Shown here: in pieces, positions 54,259 through 63,678 of the stretch
How positions within the stretch are numbered: the first letter of the stretch is position 1
Layout of the letters: each line of letters starts with the position of its first letter
Made by a program: the position numbers and the translations under genes
DNA from: JBJHBP01 sp050485645
GTDB taxonomy: Bacteria > Pseudomonadota > Gammaproteobacteria > Steroidobacterales > Rariloculaceae
DNA length: 64,000 nt
Assembly: GCA_050485645.1 (NCBI GenBank)
Contig: JBJHBT010000001.1
Coordinates: 124,001 to 188,000, forward strand
Direction of reading: 5' to 3'
The notes under the pieces: model-generated
Databases searched by the model: none
What the model saw: the letters and a program-made list of their open reading frames with translations, nothing else
Told to the model about the DNA's origin: nothing

Positions 54259-55599
54259 CTACCGAAACTGGGCATGCGGGTCGGCACCGGGCCTGTCCAG
54301 AAAGTCACGAAGGCCTTCCGCAGACCGCAGATGAAGATCCCGCTGAGGATACGGTATCTCTATGCCATGTTCATGAAACTTGTCCCAGACTCTGAGCAGA
54401 ATCGCGCTTTTCACGTTCTGCACGCCATCCTGGGCATCGCGAATCCAGAAACGGATTTCCAGATCGACCGAACTGTCACCGAAGCCCAATATCAGGCACT
54501 TCGGTTCCGGTTCCTCAAGCACACGCTCCACTTCGCTGGCGGCCTCGACACACAGATCAATTGCCTTGCGAACATCGGAATCGTAGTGGATCCCGACGCC
54601 CTGACGAATCCGCGTGAGGCTGTCGCTGTGTGTCCAGTTCTCCACACGCTCGGAGATCAGCATTTCGTTGGGAATCAGGTGCTCTACGCCATCCCGCGTC
54701 ACCACGGAGACGTAGCGGCCGCCCAGAGCGGTCACCCATCCGTAGGTCCCGGACACTGCGATGACGTCGCCGGGTTTGATGGAGTTGTCCATCAGCAGAA
54801 TCAGACCGCTGACAAGATTGCTGACGACCTTCTGCAGACCGAAGCCCACACCCAGAGCGATCCCACCACCGATTACCGCCAGTGCAGTGAGGTCCATACC
54901 GACGCTGCGTATGGTGATCAGCACCGCCAGCGTAATCAGCACCATCTTCAATGCTTTGGCGAACAGCACCTGCAGCGAAGGAGAAAACACCTGCGAGTGG
55001 CGGATCCTGTTCTCCAGCATGCCCGCCACGTACAAGGCGATGGAAAGTAGAATGACAAGTGCGAACGTGAACGTAAGAACCATCCACAGAGAGATCTCTT
55101 CCTCACCAAACTGAATCGCTGCCGCTTCGAGAATGGCTTTGGTGGGAGCGAAGAGATCGAGAATATTCAGCGCCGCGATCGTCCATGCCGTCCAGGCAAT
55201 GGCTTTCGCCAACGCAGGATTGCGCACCAGCTGCGACACCAGGCGAATCACCATCCAGGCCATCAGCAGGCTGATGACAATCCGGATGACATGATGCGGC
55301 CACTGCATGGTGTTGGTGGTGACAAGCAGCATCCACAGCATGGCCAGCCACATCAGTGGCAGCGTGAGGGGACCAACCACCGTGACCAGCGTGACAAGCT
55401 GCCCCCGCACACGAAGCTGCTGCAGAATCGAGCGAACGCGCTTTACGACCAACAACGCTACGCCAAGGGTCAGCAGTATGACGACAAGTTGAACAGCATT
55501 GCCAACGACCAGCACATGCGTCGCAATCCAGGTGACAATGCCGTCAATCCATTCGGCCATCCATTCGGCCACCGGTTGTTCCGCCAACCACTCATCCAT
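54259..55599 (-). CDS. MscS-family mechanosensitive channel
   Basis: 446 residues from ATG 55599. Several N-terminal membrane helices precede the conserved pore and beta domain: LAVIGGGIALGVGFGLQKVV, NLVSGLILLMDNSIKPGDVI, then the C-terminal cytoplasmic cage. This is the MscS fold with extra helices (YbdG/MscK-like size). It releases ions under hypo-osmotic shock. A tandem duplication (CCATTCGGCCAT) near the start gives the repeated EWMAEWI. Start uncertain by eleven codons. Confidence 0.9.
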   Translation of the reverse strand: MDEWLAEQPVAEWMAEWIDGIVTWIATHVLVVGNAVQLVVILLTLGVALLVVKRVRSILQQLRVRGQLVTLVTVVGPLTLPLMWLAMLWMLLVTTNTMQWPHHVIRIVISLLMAWMVIRLVSQLVRNPALAKAIAWTAWTIAALNILDLFAPTKAILEAAAIQFGEEEISLWMVLTFTFALVILLSIALYVAGMLENRIRHSQVFSPSLQVLFAKALKMVLITLAVLITIRSVGMDLTALAVIGGGIALGVGFGLQKVVSNLVSGLILLMDNSIKPGDVIAVSGTYGWVTALGGRYVSVVTRDGVEHLIPNEMLISERVENWTHSDSLTRIRQGVGIHYDSDVRKAIDLCVEAASEVERVLEEPEPKCLILGFGDSSVDLEIRFWIRDAQDGVQNVKSAILLRVWDKFHEHGIEIPYPQRDLHLRSAEGLRDFLDRPGADPHAQFR

Positions 55600-55689
55600 C
55601 AGATATCGACTCCGCACACCAACGTCGCACACCGCACTTGCGGTGGCGAAAGTATTACATTGCCGGGCAGCGAAAGGGAGCGGTGGCGG

Positions 55690-56493
55690 TCAATACGCAT
55701 CGCACGGGGTCGGATCCCAGCCGCCGTCTCCGGACTCACGTCGGAAGTTCGAACTGGTGATGAATGGCTGCGTCAGGTAGGTGGGGTCGTCGACTATGGT
55801 CTGCACCACCAGCCACTGGCTGCCATCCGGCTGTACCAGCAGGTCGAAATGCTCGGTTACCACCGCATCGGCACTATACGGCACCCCGTTCCAGCGCAGA
55901 TAGCCCGGCAGCAGATGTGTTGTGACTGCCCGTATCGACCCGTTGCGCTGTCCGGGCCCGGGCCCTCCGGACAGACGCCATTCCGCCCCGGTGACGCCCT
56001 GCCAGCTCGCGGACTGACCGGTCGGCGCGTCGGCAAAATGGAGCAGGCGAACCTGCTCACCGGCGTCCGCCTCGATCCGCAGTATGGAACTGCCATCCCA
56101 GCTGATGCGCAGGCGGCCTGGAACACGCATCAAGGCAGCCGCACCGAAGGGACGGCACGCCAGACCCTGCGACTCGTCACGCATCCGGTCCCAGGCTTCG
56201 GCCACCGCACGGCCGGCGGCATTGACCGGCACGCTGTCCACGTCGCCGCGCGGCGGTGTCATCATGCGGTGGCGCCAGTCCTCCGTAATCACCGAGACCC
56301 ACTGCCCGGTAAGATCGAATGGCGCGGCCGCTCGGGCGCTGGATGGCCCGCCAGAACCTGGCGGCTGCGCCAGGGCGGTATGCGCCGCAACCAGCATCGC
56401 CGGCAGCACGGCGATCACCCGCATGAACCGGGCATGCCCGCGATGCGCTCGCCACACAGTCGCCAGTCGCCGCACCGTCGCCAGTCGGTTCAC
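55690..56493 (-). CDS. Exported protein, paralogue of the gene at 57521-58411
   Basis: About 267 residues. A signal peptide (MRVIAVLPAMLVAAHTALAQ) follows a short lead. Shared with its paralogue are EDWRHRM against EDWEDRV, VPVNAAGR, VTTHLLPGYLRWNG and AVVTEHFDL. GTG at 56493 overlaps the MBL stop; ATG 56424 is the alternative and begins directly at the signal. Family and function unknown. The last of a coupled three-gene set. Confidence 0.75.
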   Translation of the reverse strand: MNRLATVRRLATVWRAHRGHARFMRVIAVLPAMLVAAHTALAQPPGSGGPSSARAAAPFDLTGQWVSVITEDWRHRMMTPPRGDVDSVPVNAAGRAVAEAWDRMRDESQGLACRPFGAAALMRVPGRLRISWDGSSILRIEADAGEQVRLLHFADAPTGQSASWQGVTGAEWRLSGGPGPGQRNGSIRAVTTHLLPGYLRWNGVPYSADAVVTEHFDLLVQPDGSQWLVVQTIVDDPTYLTQPFITSSNFRRESGDGGWDPTPCDAY

Positions 56494-57524
56494 CGCCACC
56501 CATCCACGCCCGGCGCCGGAGCAGGTGCTGCGCCGCGTTCGGTCAGACTCCGATAAGCAGCCTCGATGAAGTTTTCGGTCGTCCACAATCCGGTTGTGGA
56601 CCCGTACATCGGATCAAAATCCAGAGTCGGCCGCGCGGCCTTGATCTGCTCAAGCGTCATTCCGGCGTCGATCAGGCTCTGCAGCCGGTCGCGCACCACA
56701 ATCACCATGTCTCGGAAATTGACCACATCGCCGAGTTCGGACAGCCTGCCATGACCCGGGATCACCAGCGTCCCGCCCTCCTGACCATAAGAGGGAATGA
56801 TCATCTCCGCGAGACGGATCAGCGCATCGATGATGCCCTGCAGGCTGCCCCCGGCATCCAGGTCGATGAACGGATACATCGTGGTGACAAAGATGTCTCC
56901 GGCGGCGATCACGTCGGAGCGACGGAAGAATACGAAACTGTCACCATCGGTGTGTGCACTCGGCTGATGGACGATGCGTATCCCTTCGCCGTTGAAATAC
57001 AGCTGCTTCTCAGCGGTGAAGTAGGTATTCGTGGGCCAGGCCGCCTGCGGCACCGGTACCTGCTGCGAGGAAGCAGTCACCATGCGCATCAGCACGTTTT
57101 CGTGCGCAAGTATCTGCGCCCCGCCGGCCACCTCGCCGGCGAACACGATATTGCCGCCGGTTACGGTACGACCGGCCACCGTGAGCGCGGCGTTGCCGCC
57201 AATGTGATCGGGATGATGATGCGTGTTGACGATGTACCTCAGGGGGGCGTCCGACAGCCGACGAATCGCTTCGAGAATTCTCCCCGACAGCTGCTCATAC
57301 TGGGTATCGACGATCAGCACGCCGTCACTGCCGGTCTGTACCGTAATATTGCCGCCGGCGCCGACGAGCATGAAGATGTTGTCCCTGACCTGAAGCGTCT
57401 GAATCTCGACACTGTCAAAGTTCTGCTGGGCGCTGGCCGTGAGTGATGCGGACACGGCGAGGAGCAGTGCCGCGGCAGCTCCGGTGCGCGCGCCGCGCCG
57501 CCCGCTGGCGGTCGACCTCGTCAC
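56490..57524 (-). CDS. Metallo-beta-lactamase-fold hydrolase, exported
   Basis: 344 residues. A signal peptide (TGAAAALLLAVSASLTASA) leads to an MBL domain with the zinc motif NTHHHPDHIGGN near residue 100, HQPSAHTDGD and VIPGHGRL later. This is the pattern of the MBL-fold hydrolases associated with quinoprotein or lactonase functions; the substrate is unknown. GTG 57524 overlaps the stop of the preceding paralogue gene (GTGA). It sits between two related secreted genes. Confidence 0.87.
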   Translation of the reverse strand: MTRSTASGRRGARTGAAAALLLAVSASLTASAQQNFDSVEIQTLQVRDNIFMLVGAGGNITVQTGSDGVLIVDTQYEQLSGRILEAIRRLSDAPLRYIVNTHHHPDHIGGNAALTVAGRTVTGGNIVFAGEVAGGAQILAHENVLMRMVTASSQQVPVPQAAWPTNTYFTAEKQLYFNGEGIRIVHQPSAHTDGDSFVFFRRSDVIAAGDIFVTTMYPFIDLDAGGSLQGIIDALIRLAEMIIPSYGQEGGTLVIPGHGRLSELGDVVNFRDMVIVVRDRLQSLIDAGMTLEQIKAARPTLDFDPMYGSTTGLWTTENFIEAAYRSLTERGAAPAPAPGVDGWR

Positions 57525-58411
57525 TGCCCTGATCCGTCCACCAGCGGCAACTCCCGAAGGCGATGTCGATACTCCGGATACAGCGTATGCGCGCCGCCCA
57601 TTGCCGCTTCGAGCGGAATTCGATGCTCTCTGGCGAACTCCAGCAAATGAGGGTTCTGTCCCGGCAGATAGTGAGGAAAATGCCCGCGGGGAAACACGAC
57701 CTCCACCACGCTCTCACAGGGGTAGGCGCCGAAGCGGCCGGTTTCGCTATAGACGAAGTCGCGACTCCTGAAGTACCCCTCTTCGAGGTACAGCGGATCT
57801 TCGATGTAGATGGACCAGTTCAGATGGTCGCCGTGACGTATGAAATGCTCTGTCATCGTCGCCTGGTCGCTGCGCGCAATGCCGTTCCGACGTATGAATC
57901 CCTCGCGCAGATGCGTGGTTGTGACCTTCAGTACGTGTCCGTGCCACTCGCCGGTGGAAAACCCCATCGCCGTGTGCAGGGCATGTTCGGGTGGATGTGC
58001 CCGGCCATCCATCCAGATCACCCGCTGGGTGTTCCAGGCAAAATGCTGCAGCCTGATGGCCTGCAGCTGCTGGGTTTCACGGACGACATCCTCGCTGATG
58101 CGGATGTCACCGAACATGTTGGCGTAGTCGGCGGGGTGAACGCGACACTGATAATCCGGCAGCGACAGAATCGACGCGTTCCAGGTCTGCGCCCTGAGAC
58201 GATTGGCTTCGTTGAGAGGCACACCGGTGTAGTCGCCCAGCATGGGGCCGGGTACCCGATCTTCCCAGTCCTCGTGCGCCCGGGCACTCCACGCACCCAC
58301 CAGATTGACCTGCGCGTAGCCGGACGAAGCCGGCAGTGCCGCCACCAGGCTGCCAACCAGATACGGGGCCGCGTACAGCATGGCTGCCACAACACGCAAG
58401 CGACTGGACAT
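57521..58411 (-). CDS. Exported protein, paralogue of the gene at 55690-56493
   Basis: 296 residues. Signal peptide (MLYAAPYLVGSLVAALPASS). The body shares ARAHEDWEDRVPG, GVPLNEANRLRAQTWN, VTTTHLREGFIRRNGI and TMTEHFI with its paralogue, plus a C-terminal tail (FPRGHFPHYLPGQNPH) absent there. It leads the operon; AGGAG precedes the ATG, inside a region with a 7-bp inverted repeat just upstream. Function unknown. Confidence 0.78.
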   Translation of the reverse strand: MSSRLRVVAAMLYAAPYLVGSLVAALPASSGYAQVNLVGAWSARAHEDWEDRVPGPMLGDYTGVPLNEANRLRAQTWNASILSLPDYQCRVHPADYANMFGDIRISEDVVRETQQLQAIRLQHFAWNTQRVIWMDGRAHPPEHALHTAMGFSTGEWHGHVLKVTTTHLREGFIRRNGIARSDQATMTEHFIRHGDHLNWSIYIEDPLYLEEGYFRSRDFVYSETGRFGAYPCESVVEVVFPRGHFPHYLPGQNPHLLEFAREHRIPLEAAMGGAHTLYPEYRHRLRELPLVDGSGQ

Positions 58412-58422
58412 CCCCCACTCCT

Positions 58423-58439
58423 GGCTACCACCGGTAGCC
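58423..58439 (-). promoter_or_regulatory. Inverted repeat 11 nt before the first gene of the MBL operon
   Basis: GGCTACC, a 3-nt loop, and GGTAGCC form a 7-bp stem directly upstream of the AGGAG ribosome-binding site. It may be an operator or an RNA element that sets access to the start. Confidence 0.4.
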
Positions 58440-58609
58440 GAACCCTGCCCTCTCGGGCTGCTTTCTGTTGCGCGTCACCGCCTGTGCCGGCGGCTGTAAT
58501 TATTCAAGGACGCTGTGCTGGCCTTACGGCTCTTGCCTGCGGATCATGTTAGCACAGCCTTTTCAGTCGCCTGCACCGATGCCTGGCCCTGACGGTGTCA
58601 CCCAGGCGA

Positions 58610-59029
58610 TCAGTGCAGTACGCGTGCCGCGTTCTCGCGGGCTGCCGACTGCGCCCTGCGAATCGCTTCATCGACGGTGCGCCGTACATCCACGGGGACC
58701 GCGTTGCGTGCCTCACGAATCATGTGGGCTTCGATGATGCTGGCGAGATCCCTGAAGTTGTAGCCTTCGTCATTGCGCGCAACCAGTGTGCGCTCGAATT
58801 CGCGTGATACACCCGCCCATTCCAGGACGTTATCCGCGACCGGTCCCGCGGGCAGTTTCGCAGGCCACGTCTGCCCGTTGTCACGCAGGTACAGATCAAG
58901 GAGAACGCCCATCACGCAATGGGTGTCGCGACGCCAGAATACCCGGCTCGCCCGACGCAACCTGCCCGTCGTCTGCGCATAGTCGCCGCTGCGCAGCGCT
59001 TCCACCCATTTTTTCGCGTTCTCATTCAT
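58610..59029 (-). CDS. Hypothetical protein
   Basis: 139 residues from ATG 59029, with AGGAG seven bases upstream. MNENAKKWVEALRSGDYAQT and LRRASRVFWRRDTHCVMGVL open a helical, cytosolic protein with no recognised domain. GYNFRDLASIIEAHMI is near the C-terminus. It is tail to tail with nothing; a divergent SLC13 gene follows 180 nt away. Confidence 0.7.
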   Translation of the reverse strand: MNENAKKWVEALRSGDYAQTTGRLRRASRVFWRRDTHCVMGVLLDLYLRDNGQTWPAKLPAGPVADNVLEWAGVSREFERTLVARNDEGYNFRDLASIIEAHMIREARNAVPVDVRRTVDEAIRRAQSAARENAARVLH

Positions 59030-59207
59030 CGCTGTTCTCCTGACAACCTGGCTCGGTCGCAATCCGGGTCACGAACAATGCAGCGCCCGTGATACAACAC
59101 ACGCGACTCAGACACAATAGCCGCAATGACGTGCCTCCCGCCAGCCCTGCACGCGCGCGGTGCCTGCTGGTAAGCTTCCATCTTTCTCTCCGGCTCGCCG
59201 CAAGGCG

Positions 59208-60692
59208 ATGGCGCAGTATTTCTCACCCGTGGGCACGCGTACTCCAGTTTCGAAAACCGCCGTCGGACTGATCGTCGGGCCAGCGATTGCCGTATCCATG
59301 CTCATCGTCGGCGCGCCCGGAGGCTGGCCGCAGGACGCCTGGTTCGTCGCCGCGCTTGCCCTCCTGATGGCTGCCTGGTGGGTGACCGAGGCGATACCCA
59401 TTCCGGTCACCAGTCTGCTGCCGGTGGCCGTGCTGCCACTGTTGAACGTACGCCCGATCAGCGAGGTCACAGCCCCCTACGCCCACCCGCTGATCTTTCT
59501 GTTCCTGGGCGGATTCATGCTGGCGCTGGCCATCCAGCGATGGAATCTGCATCTGCGTATCGCACTGCTGATTCTCGCCGTCGCCGGCCGCCAGCCGGAC
59601 CGTATCGTTGCCGGATTCATGGCCGGCACCGGACTGCTCAGCATGTGGGTGAGCAACACCGCCACGGCGGCGATGATGCTGCCCATCGGTATTTCGGTAC
59701 TGCTGCTGATGGAGAGCGTGCGCAGCGAAGACGACAGCGAACAGCAGAAGCGTTTTGCATCCGCGCTGCTGCTCGGCATTGCCTTCAGCGCCAACATCGG
59801 CGGCATGGGCACGCTGATCGGTACACCGCCCAATGCACTGCTGGCGGCATTCATGTCCGAGTCCTATGGTATCCAGATCGGCTTCGCGACATGGATGATC
59901 GTCGGCGTGCCGGTCGCCGTACTGCTGTTGAGCAGCGCATGGTGGATACTGACGCGCTGGGCCTTCCCGCTCGACCGCAGCGAACTCACCGGTTTCCGAC
60001 GTTTGGTCGCCGCAAAGCGCGCGGAACTTGGGCCGGTTACCGGCTCGGAGAAGCGCGTGCTGTTTGTCTTCGTCGCGATGGCCGCCGCCTGGGTGCTGCG
60101 GCCCTGGCTGGAAGCGCTGCTGCCGGGCGTGCATCTCTCCGACCCCGGCATTGCCGTACTCGGTGCGCTGGCACTGTTTCTGATCCCTGCAGCCGGCAGC
60201 GCCGGTGGCCTCCTGAACTGGCAGATGACACGCGAGCTGCCATGGGGGGTGCTGCTGCTGGTGGGTGGCGGACTCAGCCTGGGTACGGCCATCGAACAAA
60301 GCGGGCTGGCTGCCATCATTGCCGCCTACCTGACGGGCATTGCGGTGTTACCGCTGGCCCTGGCAGTGCTGGCCGTCGCGCTGCTCACCATGATACTCAG
60401 TCATGTCACCAGCAACACGGCGTCGGCCGCCACGCTGCTGCCCATTGCCGCCAGTCTCGCCCTGGGTCTGGGCTACCCGCCGCTGTTGCTCGCCGCACCG
60501 GTGGCACTGGCGGCCTCGTGCGCGTTCATGCTACCTGTGGCGACGCCGCCCAACGCCATCGTGTTCGCCAGCGAACGGCTCACCGTTGCCGATATGGTGC
60601 GCGCCGGCGCGCGTCTCAGCGTGATTGCCCTCGCCGTGGTGCTCGCCGCGGTCATGCTGATCGTCGTGCCACTGGCCCGTGTACTGCAGTAG
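59208..60692 (+). CDS. SLC13/DASS-family sodium-coupled anion symporter
   Basis: 494 residues from ATG 59208 (GTG 59160 is possible). The two substrate/ion motifs of the DASS family are present: WVSNTATAAMMLP near residue 150 and SHVTSNTASAATLLP near 400, plus VATPPNAIVFAS. This suggests uptake of dicarboxylates, sulfate or related anions with Na+. It is convergent with a LigM-like gene. Confidence 0.9.
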   Translation: MAQYFSPVGTRTPVSKTAVGLIVGPAIAVSMLIVGAPGGWPQDAWFVAALALLMAAWWVTEAIPIPVTSLLPVAVLPLLNVRPISEVTAPYAHPLIFLFLGGFMLALAIQRWNLHLRIALLILAVAGRQPDRIVAGFMAGTGLLSMWVSNTATAAMMLPIGISVLLLMESVRSEDDSEQQKRFASALLLGIAFSANIGGMGTLIGTPPNALLAAFMSESYGIQIGFATWMIVGVPVAVLLLSSAWWILTRWAFPLDRSELTGFRRLVAAKRAELGPVTGSEKRVLFVFVAMAAAWVLRPWLEALLPGVHLSDPGIAVLGALALFLIPAAGSAGGLLNWQMTRELPWGVLLLVGGGLSLGTAIEQSGLAAIIAAYLTGIAVLPLALAVLAVALLTMILSHVTSNTASAATLLPIAASLALGLGYPPLLLAAPVALAASCAFMLPVATPPNAIVFASERLTVADMVRAGARLSVIALAVVLAAVMLIVVPLARVLQ

Positions 60693-60774
60693 AAAGCACG
60701 GCCGCTGAAGGCACGGCCGCTCATGGCCATCCCGGCCGAAAGGCAGCCAACGTCGTCCCGGGACGGGAAACGAA

Positions 60775-60808
60775 ACGGGGCGGATGCCGTTTCCAGCACC
60801 CGCCCCGT
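60775..60808 (-). terminator. Terminator hairpin after the LigM-like gene
   Basis: ACGGGGCGG and CCGCCCCGT form a 9-bp stem with a 16-nt loop, followed on the minus strand by TTTCGTTTC. It lies between the two convergent genes and could serve the leftward one. Confidence 0.5.
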
Positions 60809-60870
60809 GAATTCGGACGCCGCGCCCGGATCAACCGGGGGCGCCCTCGGGCTTCAGTCTGATCGCGTGA

Positions 60871-62271
60871 TCAGGCCTTGCCGGTACGCCATCCTTCAGC
60901 GTAGGTCTCGCGTGCGACCTTGCCGTAGGGCACCGGGCTGACCACGACGCGAACCTTGGCCTGCTGGTGGGGCTCGACGGTGGTCTTCTTGGTACCGCCG
61001 TTCTCTTCGCCCCAGTACAGCGTCAGTTCCGAACCCTGCTTGACGTCGGGCTCGACAAAGCCCAGCGACAGCATGGAACGTTCGTTGTAGCTGTAACCCG
61101 TGAACATCGATGCTCCGACGACCTTGTCGCCATGCATGACCTTGTCGAACGACGACGATGCGTAGTTCGACAGCGGCAGATCGATGTACTTGAGGTTGTC
61201 TTCACCCGGCTTGAACATCGATGCGAAGATGTTCGCCACGTCGTCACCATTCCACGCAAAAGTCACCTTGCGACGATGCGGCTTGTCAGCCATCTTCTCC
61301 AGCGCCTCACGGCCGATGAAGTCGTGATCGAACTTCACGAACGGACCGTAACCGATCTCGTACGGGGTGACATAGTAATCTTCGATGTTGTCGGAGACGA
61401 AGCTGCCACCCAGGGAACCGGAGGACTCGTAGCTGTTGGCCGGCAGCCATTCACGATACGCCTTCATGCGCTCGTCGGTGTAGACGGCGGGCAGCGGCGA
61501 CGGAATCCAGCCGGACTCCAGCGTGTTGGTGGCATAGGCACGCGAACCGACCTGGCGAATACCGAATTCCTTACCGGCTTCGACGATGGTCTCGCGAACT
61601 TCCTCGCGCTCTTCGTAAGGACCCCAGATCTCAAGACCCGGTGCACCGGCCATGCCGTGGCGCAGCGCACGAACCTGGCGATTGCCGATCTTGATGTAGC
61701 CCATATTGAAGAACTTGATCTCCGGCACCGGACCGCCATTCAGCTTCTCGATCACCTGCCACGCGTTCGGGCCCTGGATCTGGAAGCGATAGCTGATGCG
61801 ATTGACGGCCTTACCCTTGGGGTTACCAGGCGAACGGTCGTCATTGATGATGTTGACATCGTATCCGCCGGTGGCGGCGTGGAACTGAATCCAGTTTGCC
61901 GACGGGGCGCGACCCACGAACACCAGCTTGTTCTGCTCCAGATGGAACAGAATGCCGTCGCCGATCACATGACCGCTATAGGAAACCGGCACGAACTGCT
62001 TCGCGCGGTCCACCGGGAAGTTCTTGAAGCTGTTGATCGCCAGATGCGACAGAAGCTTCAGCGCATCGGGACCTTCGATATACAGGTCGACCATGTGGTG
62101 CGATTGATCGAACAGCACGCAGCTGTTGCGCCATGCACTCTGTTCGTCGCGCCAGTTGGAGAACTCTGCGGGGACTACCGGATATACGTAGGCGCCGAGC
62201 TGCGAATTGCGCAGCAGTTCAACCGGATTGCGGACGGACTTGAGCACGTCCTCTAGACTCTTGTGGGCCAT
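60871..62271 (-). CDS. ligM: Tetrahydrofolate-dependent O-demethylase, LigM/DesA-like
   Basis: 466 residues, GcvT superfamily. The sequence reads like LigM (vanillate / 3-O-methylgallate O-demethylase): NSQLGAYVYPVVPAEFSNWR, QSHHMVDLYIEGPDALKLLS, RALRHGMAGAPGLEIWGPYE, RAYATNTLESGWIPSPLPAV and TLYWGEENGGTKKTTVEPH. It would move a methyl group from a methoxy-aromatic to H4-folate. This assignment is from recalled similarity and not from a search; DMSP demethylase DmdA is a more distant relative. No ring-cleavage genes are in view. Confidence 0.82.
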   Translation of the reverse strand: MAHKSLEDVLKSVRNPVELLRNSQLGAYVYPVVPAEFSNWRDEQSAWRNSCVLFDQSHHMVDLYIEGPDALKLLSHLAINSFKNFPVDRAKQFVPVSYSGHVIGDGILFHLEQNKLVFVGRAPSANWIQFHAATGGYDVNIINDDRSPGNPKGKAVNRISYRFQIQGPNAWQVIEKLNGGPVPEIKFFNMGYIKIGNRQVRALRHGMAGAPGLEIWGPYEEREEVRETIVEAGKEFGIRQVGSRAYATNTLESGWIPSPLPAVYTDERMKAYREWLPANSYESSGSLGGSFVSDNIEDYYVTPYEIGYGPFVKFDHDFIGREALEKMADKPHRRKVTFAWNGDDVANIFASMFKPGEDNLKYIDLPLSNYASSSFDKVMHGDKVVGASMFTGYSYNERSMLSLGFVEPDVKQGSELTLYWGEENGGTKKTTVEPHQQAKVRVVVSPVPYGKVARETYAEGWRTGKA

Positions 62272-62381
62272 GGTTTCGTCTTGCCTCCTGATGACAGTAT
62301 TTTTGCGTGGGAGCCCCCCGGAAAGCGCGGTAGTGTACCACCACGTTGCCGAAAACGGTCATCCGGCGGGCAATTTCCCCC

Positions 62382-63260
62382 TCAGCCCCCGGGCGGCGGC
62401 GAGAAGAACAGGGTCAGCAAGGTGGTCAGCACGAGCACAGCGGCCAGCAGCAGCAGTTCAATGCCCAGCAGCGCCCGCAGAGCCGGCGCGGCGGATTCGC
62501 GAGTGGCGAGGCGAGGCGTCAGGTACCACTTGTTGATTACCGCAATCGCCAGCAGCAGCGCAAATCCGCCTGCCTTGGCCAGCAGCAGCAGACCGTAGCC
62601 GGAAAAAAGCGCGGTCGGATCAGGCAGCAGCGCCCAGGTCATCACGATGCCCAGCAGCAGAATCACCGGCACCAGCACCACGGCCAGACGTGAGAACGCC
62701 GCTGCTGCGACGGCCACGTCCGGTGATCGGGCGGTCCGTGCGGTGACGAGCAGCCCGAATACCCCTCCGACCCAGAGCATGACGATCAGCACGTGTCCTG
62801 CGAGCGCAGGAGCCAGCAGCCAGCGCAGATCCGATGTGGACGTGTGACCGGGGAAGGTGTACGACATGGCGATCACCGTGGCGCCAGCCACCGCAAGCGC
62901 CGCACGGGCAGGCGCGGGACGATCGGTACTACGCGCCAGCGCCGCGATGATGAGACCCAGGCCAAGCACCCTGACCGTGGCGGCCACGCCAATGCTGCTG
63001 CCCAGCGCGAAGAGCAGAAGCTCGGCATCGCCAAGACCGGCGAAGCTGCCCAGCATTCGCGCCGGCTGCATCAGCAGTTCAACTACAAGCAGCCCTGTTG
63101 CGGCAACACCCGCATACAGTCCCGCCGCCGCGATGCACCGGTCAGTGCGCGGTGAGCCCGGGAAAACGGCCAGCCACAAGGCGACTCCGCCCGCCTGAAC
63201 GACGCCGAGCATGCCGAGGGCACGGACCACTGCGAATGCCGCATCGACGGCGGTCATCAT
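62382..63260 (-). CDS. copD: CopD-family copper resistance membrane protein
   Basis: 292 residues, about eight membrane helices, ending in FFSPPPGG. FPGHTSTSD and GHVLIVMLWVGGVF contain the conserved His residues of the CopD domain. Works with CopC in periplasmic copper handling and uptake. ATG at 63260 overlaps the copC stop (ATGATG-type overlap). Confidence 0.9.
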   Translation of the reverse strand: MMTAVDAAFAVVRALGMLGVVQAGGVALWLAVFPGSPRTDRCIAAAGLYAGVAATGLLVVELLMQPARMLGSFAGLGDAELLLFALGSSIGVAATVRVLGLGLIIAALARSTDRPAPARAALAVAGATVIAMSYTFPGHTSTSDLRWLLAPALAGHVLIVMLWVGGVFGLLVTARTARSPDVAVAAAAFSRLAVVLVPVILLLGIVMTWALLPDPTALFSGYGLLLLAKAGGFALLLAIAVINKWYLTPRLATRESAAPALRALLGIELLLLAAVLVLTTLLTLFFSPPPGG

Positions 63261-63661
63261 GGACGAGTGTCATGCCCATCGTGTTCGGCGGCGCCTGATG
63301 TCGCCTCAGGCGCGGAGATCGCGAATGCGATTTCACCGGACACCACGTGGGTGTCTGTCGAGATGACCCGCCAGTGAATGGTGTATCGACCCGCCGCCAG
63401 CGCCGGCGTATCCACTGTGAAGTGCGCCGCACCGCCGGATTCGTGCGGGTCGAGGGGAGTGTCGTTGCCCTGATCGTCGCGGACGAACCAGGCCGTCAGG
63501 CGCACCGGCTCGGAAAACCTCAGCTCAAGCAGATCAGGCACCGTAGTCAGCACGGCGTCGGCCTTCGGAACCGATTCGCGAAGACTGGTATGCGCCCACG
63601 CGCCGACATGAACCAGTGTGCACACGAGCACAACCGCCAGTCTGGTCAATTTCATGATCAT
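63257..63661 (-). CDS. copC: CopC-family periplasmic copper-binding protein
   Basis: 134 residues. Signal peptide ends AWA, so the mature protein begins HTSLRES with the N-terminal His that binds Cu(II). LELRFSEPVR and ISTDTHVVSGEIAFAI carry further ligands. The ATG at 63661 has GGAG eight bases upstream. Between copB and copD. Confidence 0.9.
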   Translation of the reverse strand: MIMKLTRLAVVLVCTLVHVGAWAHTSLRESVPKADAVLTTVPDLLELRFSEPVRLTAWFVRDDQGNDTPLDPHESGGAAHFTVDTPALAAGRYTIHWRVISTDTHVVSGEIAFAISAPEATSGAAEHDGHDTRP

Positions 63662-63678
63662 CGAGTTGTCTCCATCCA

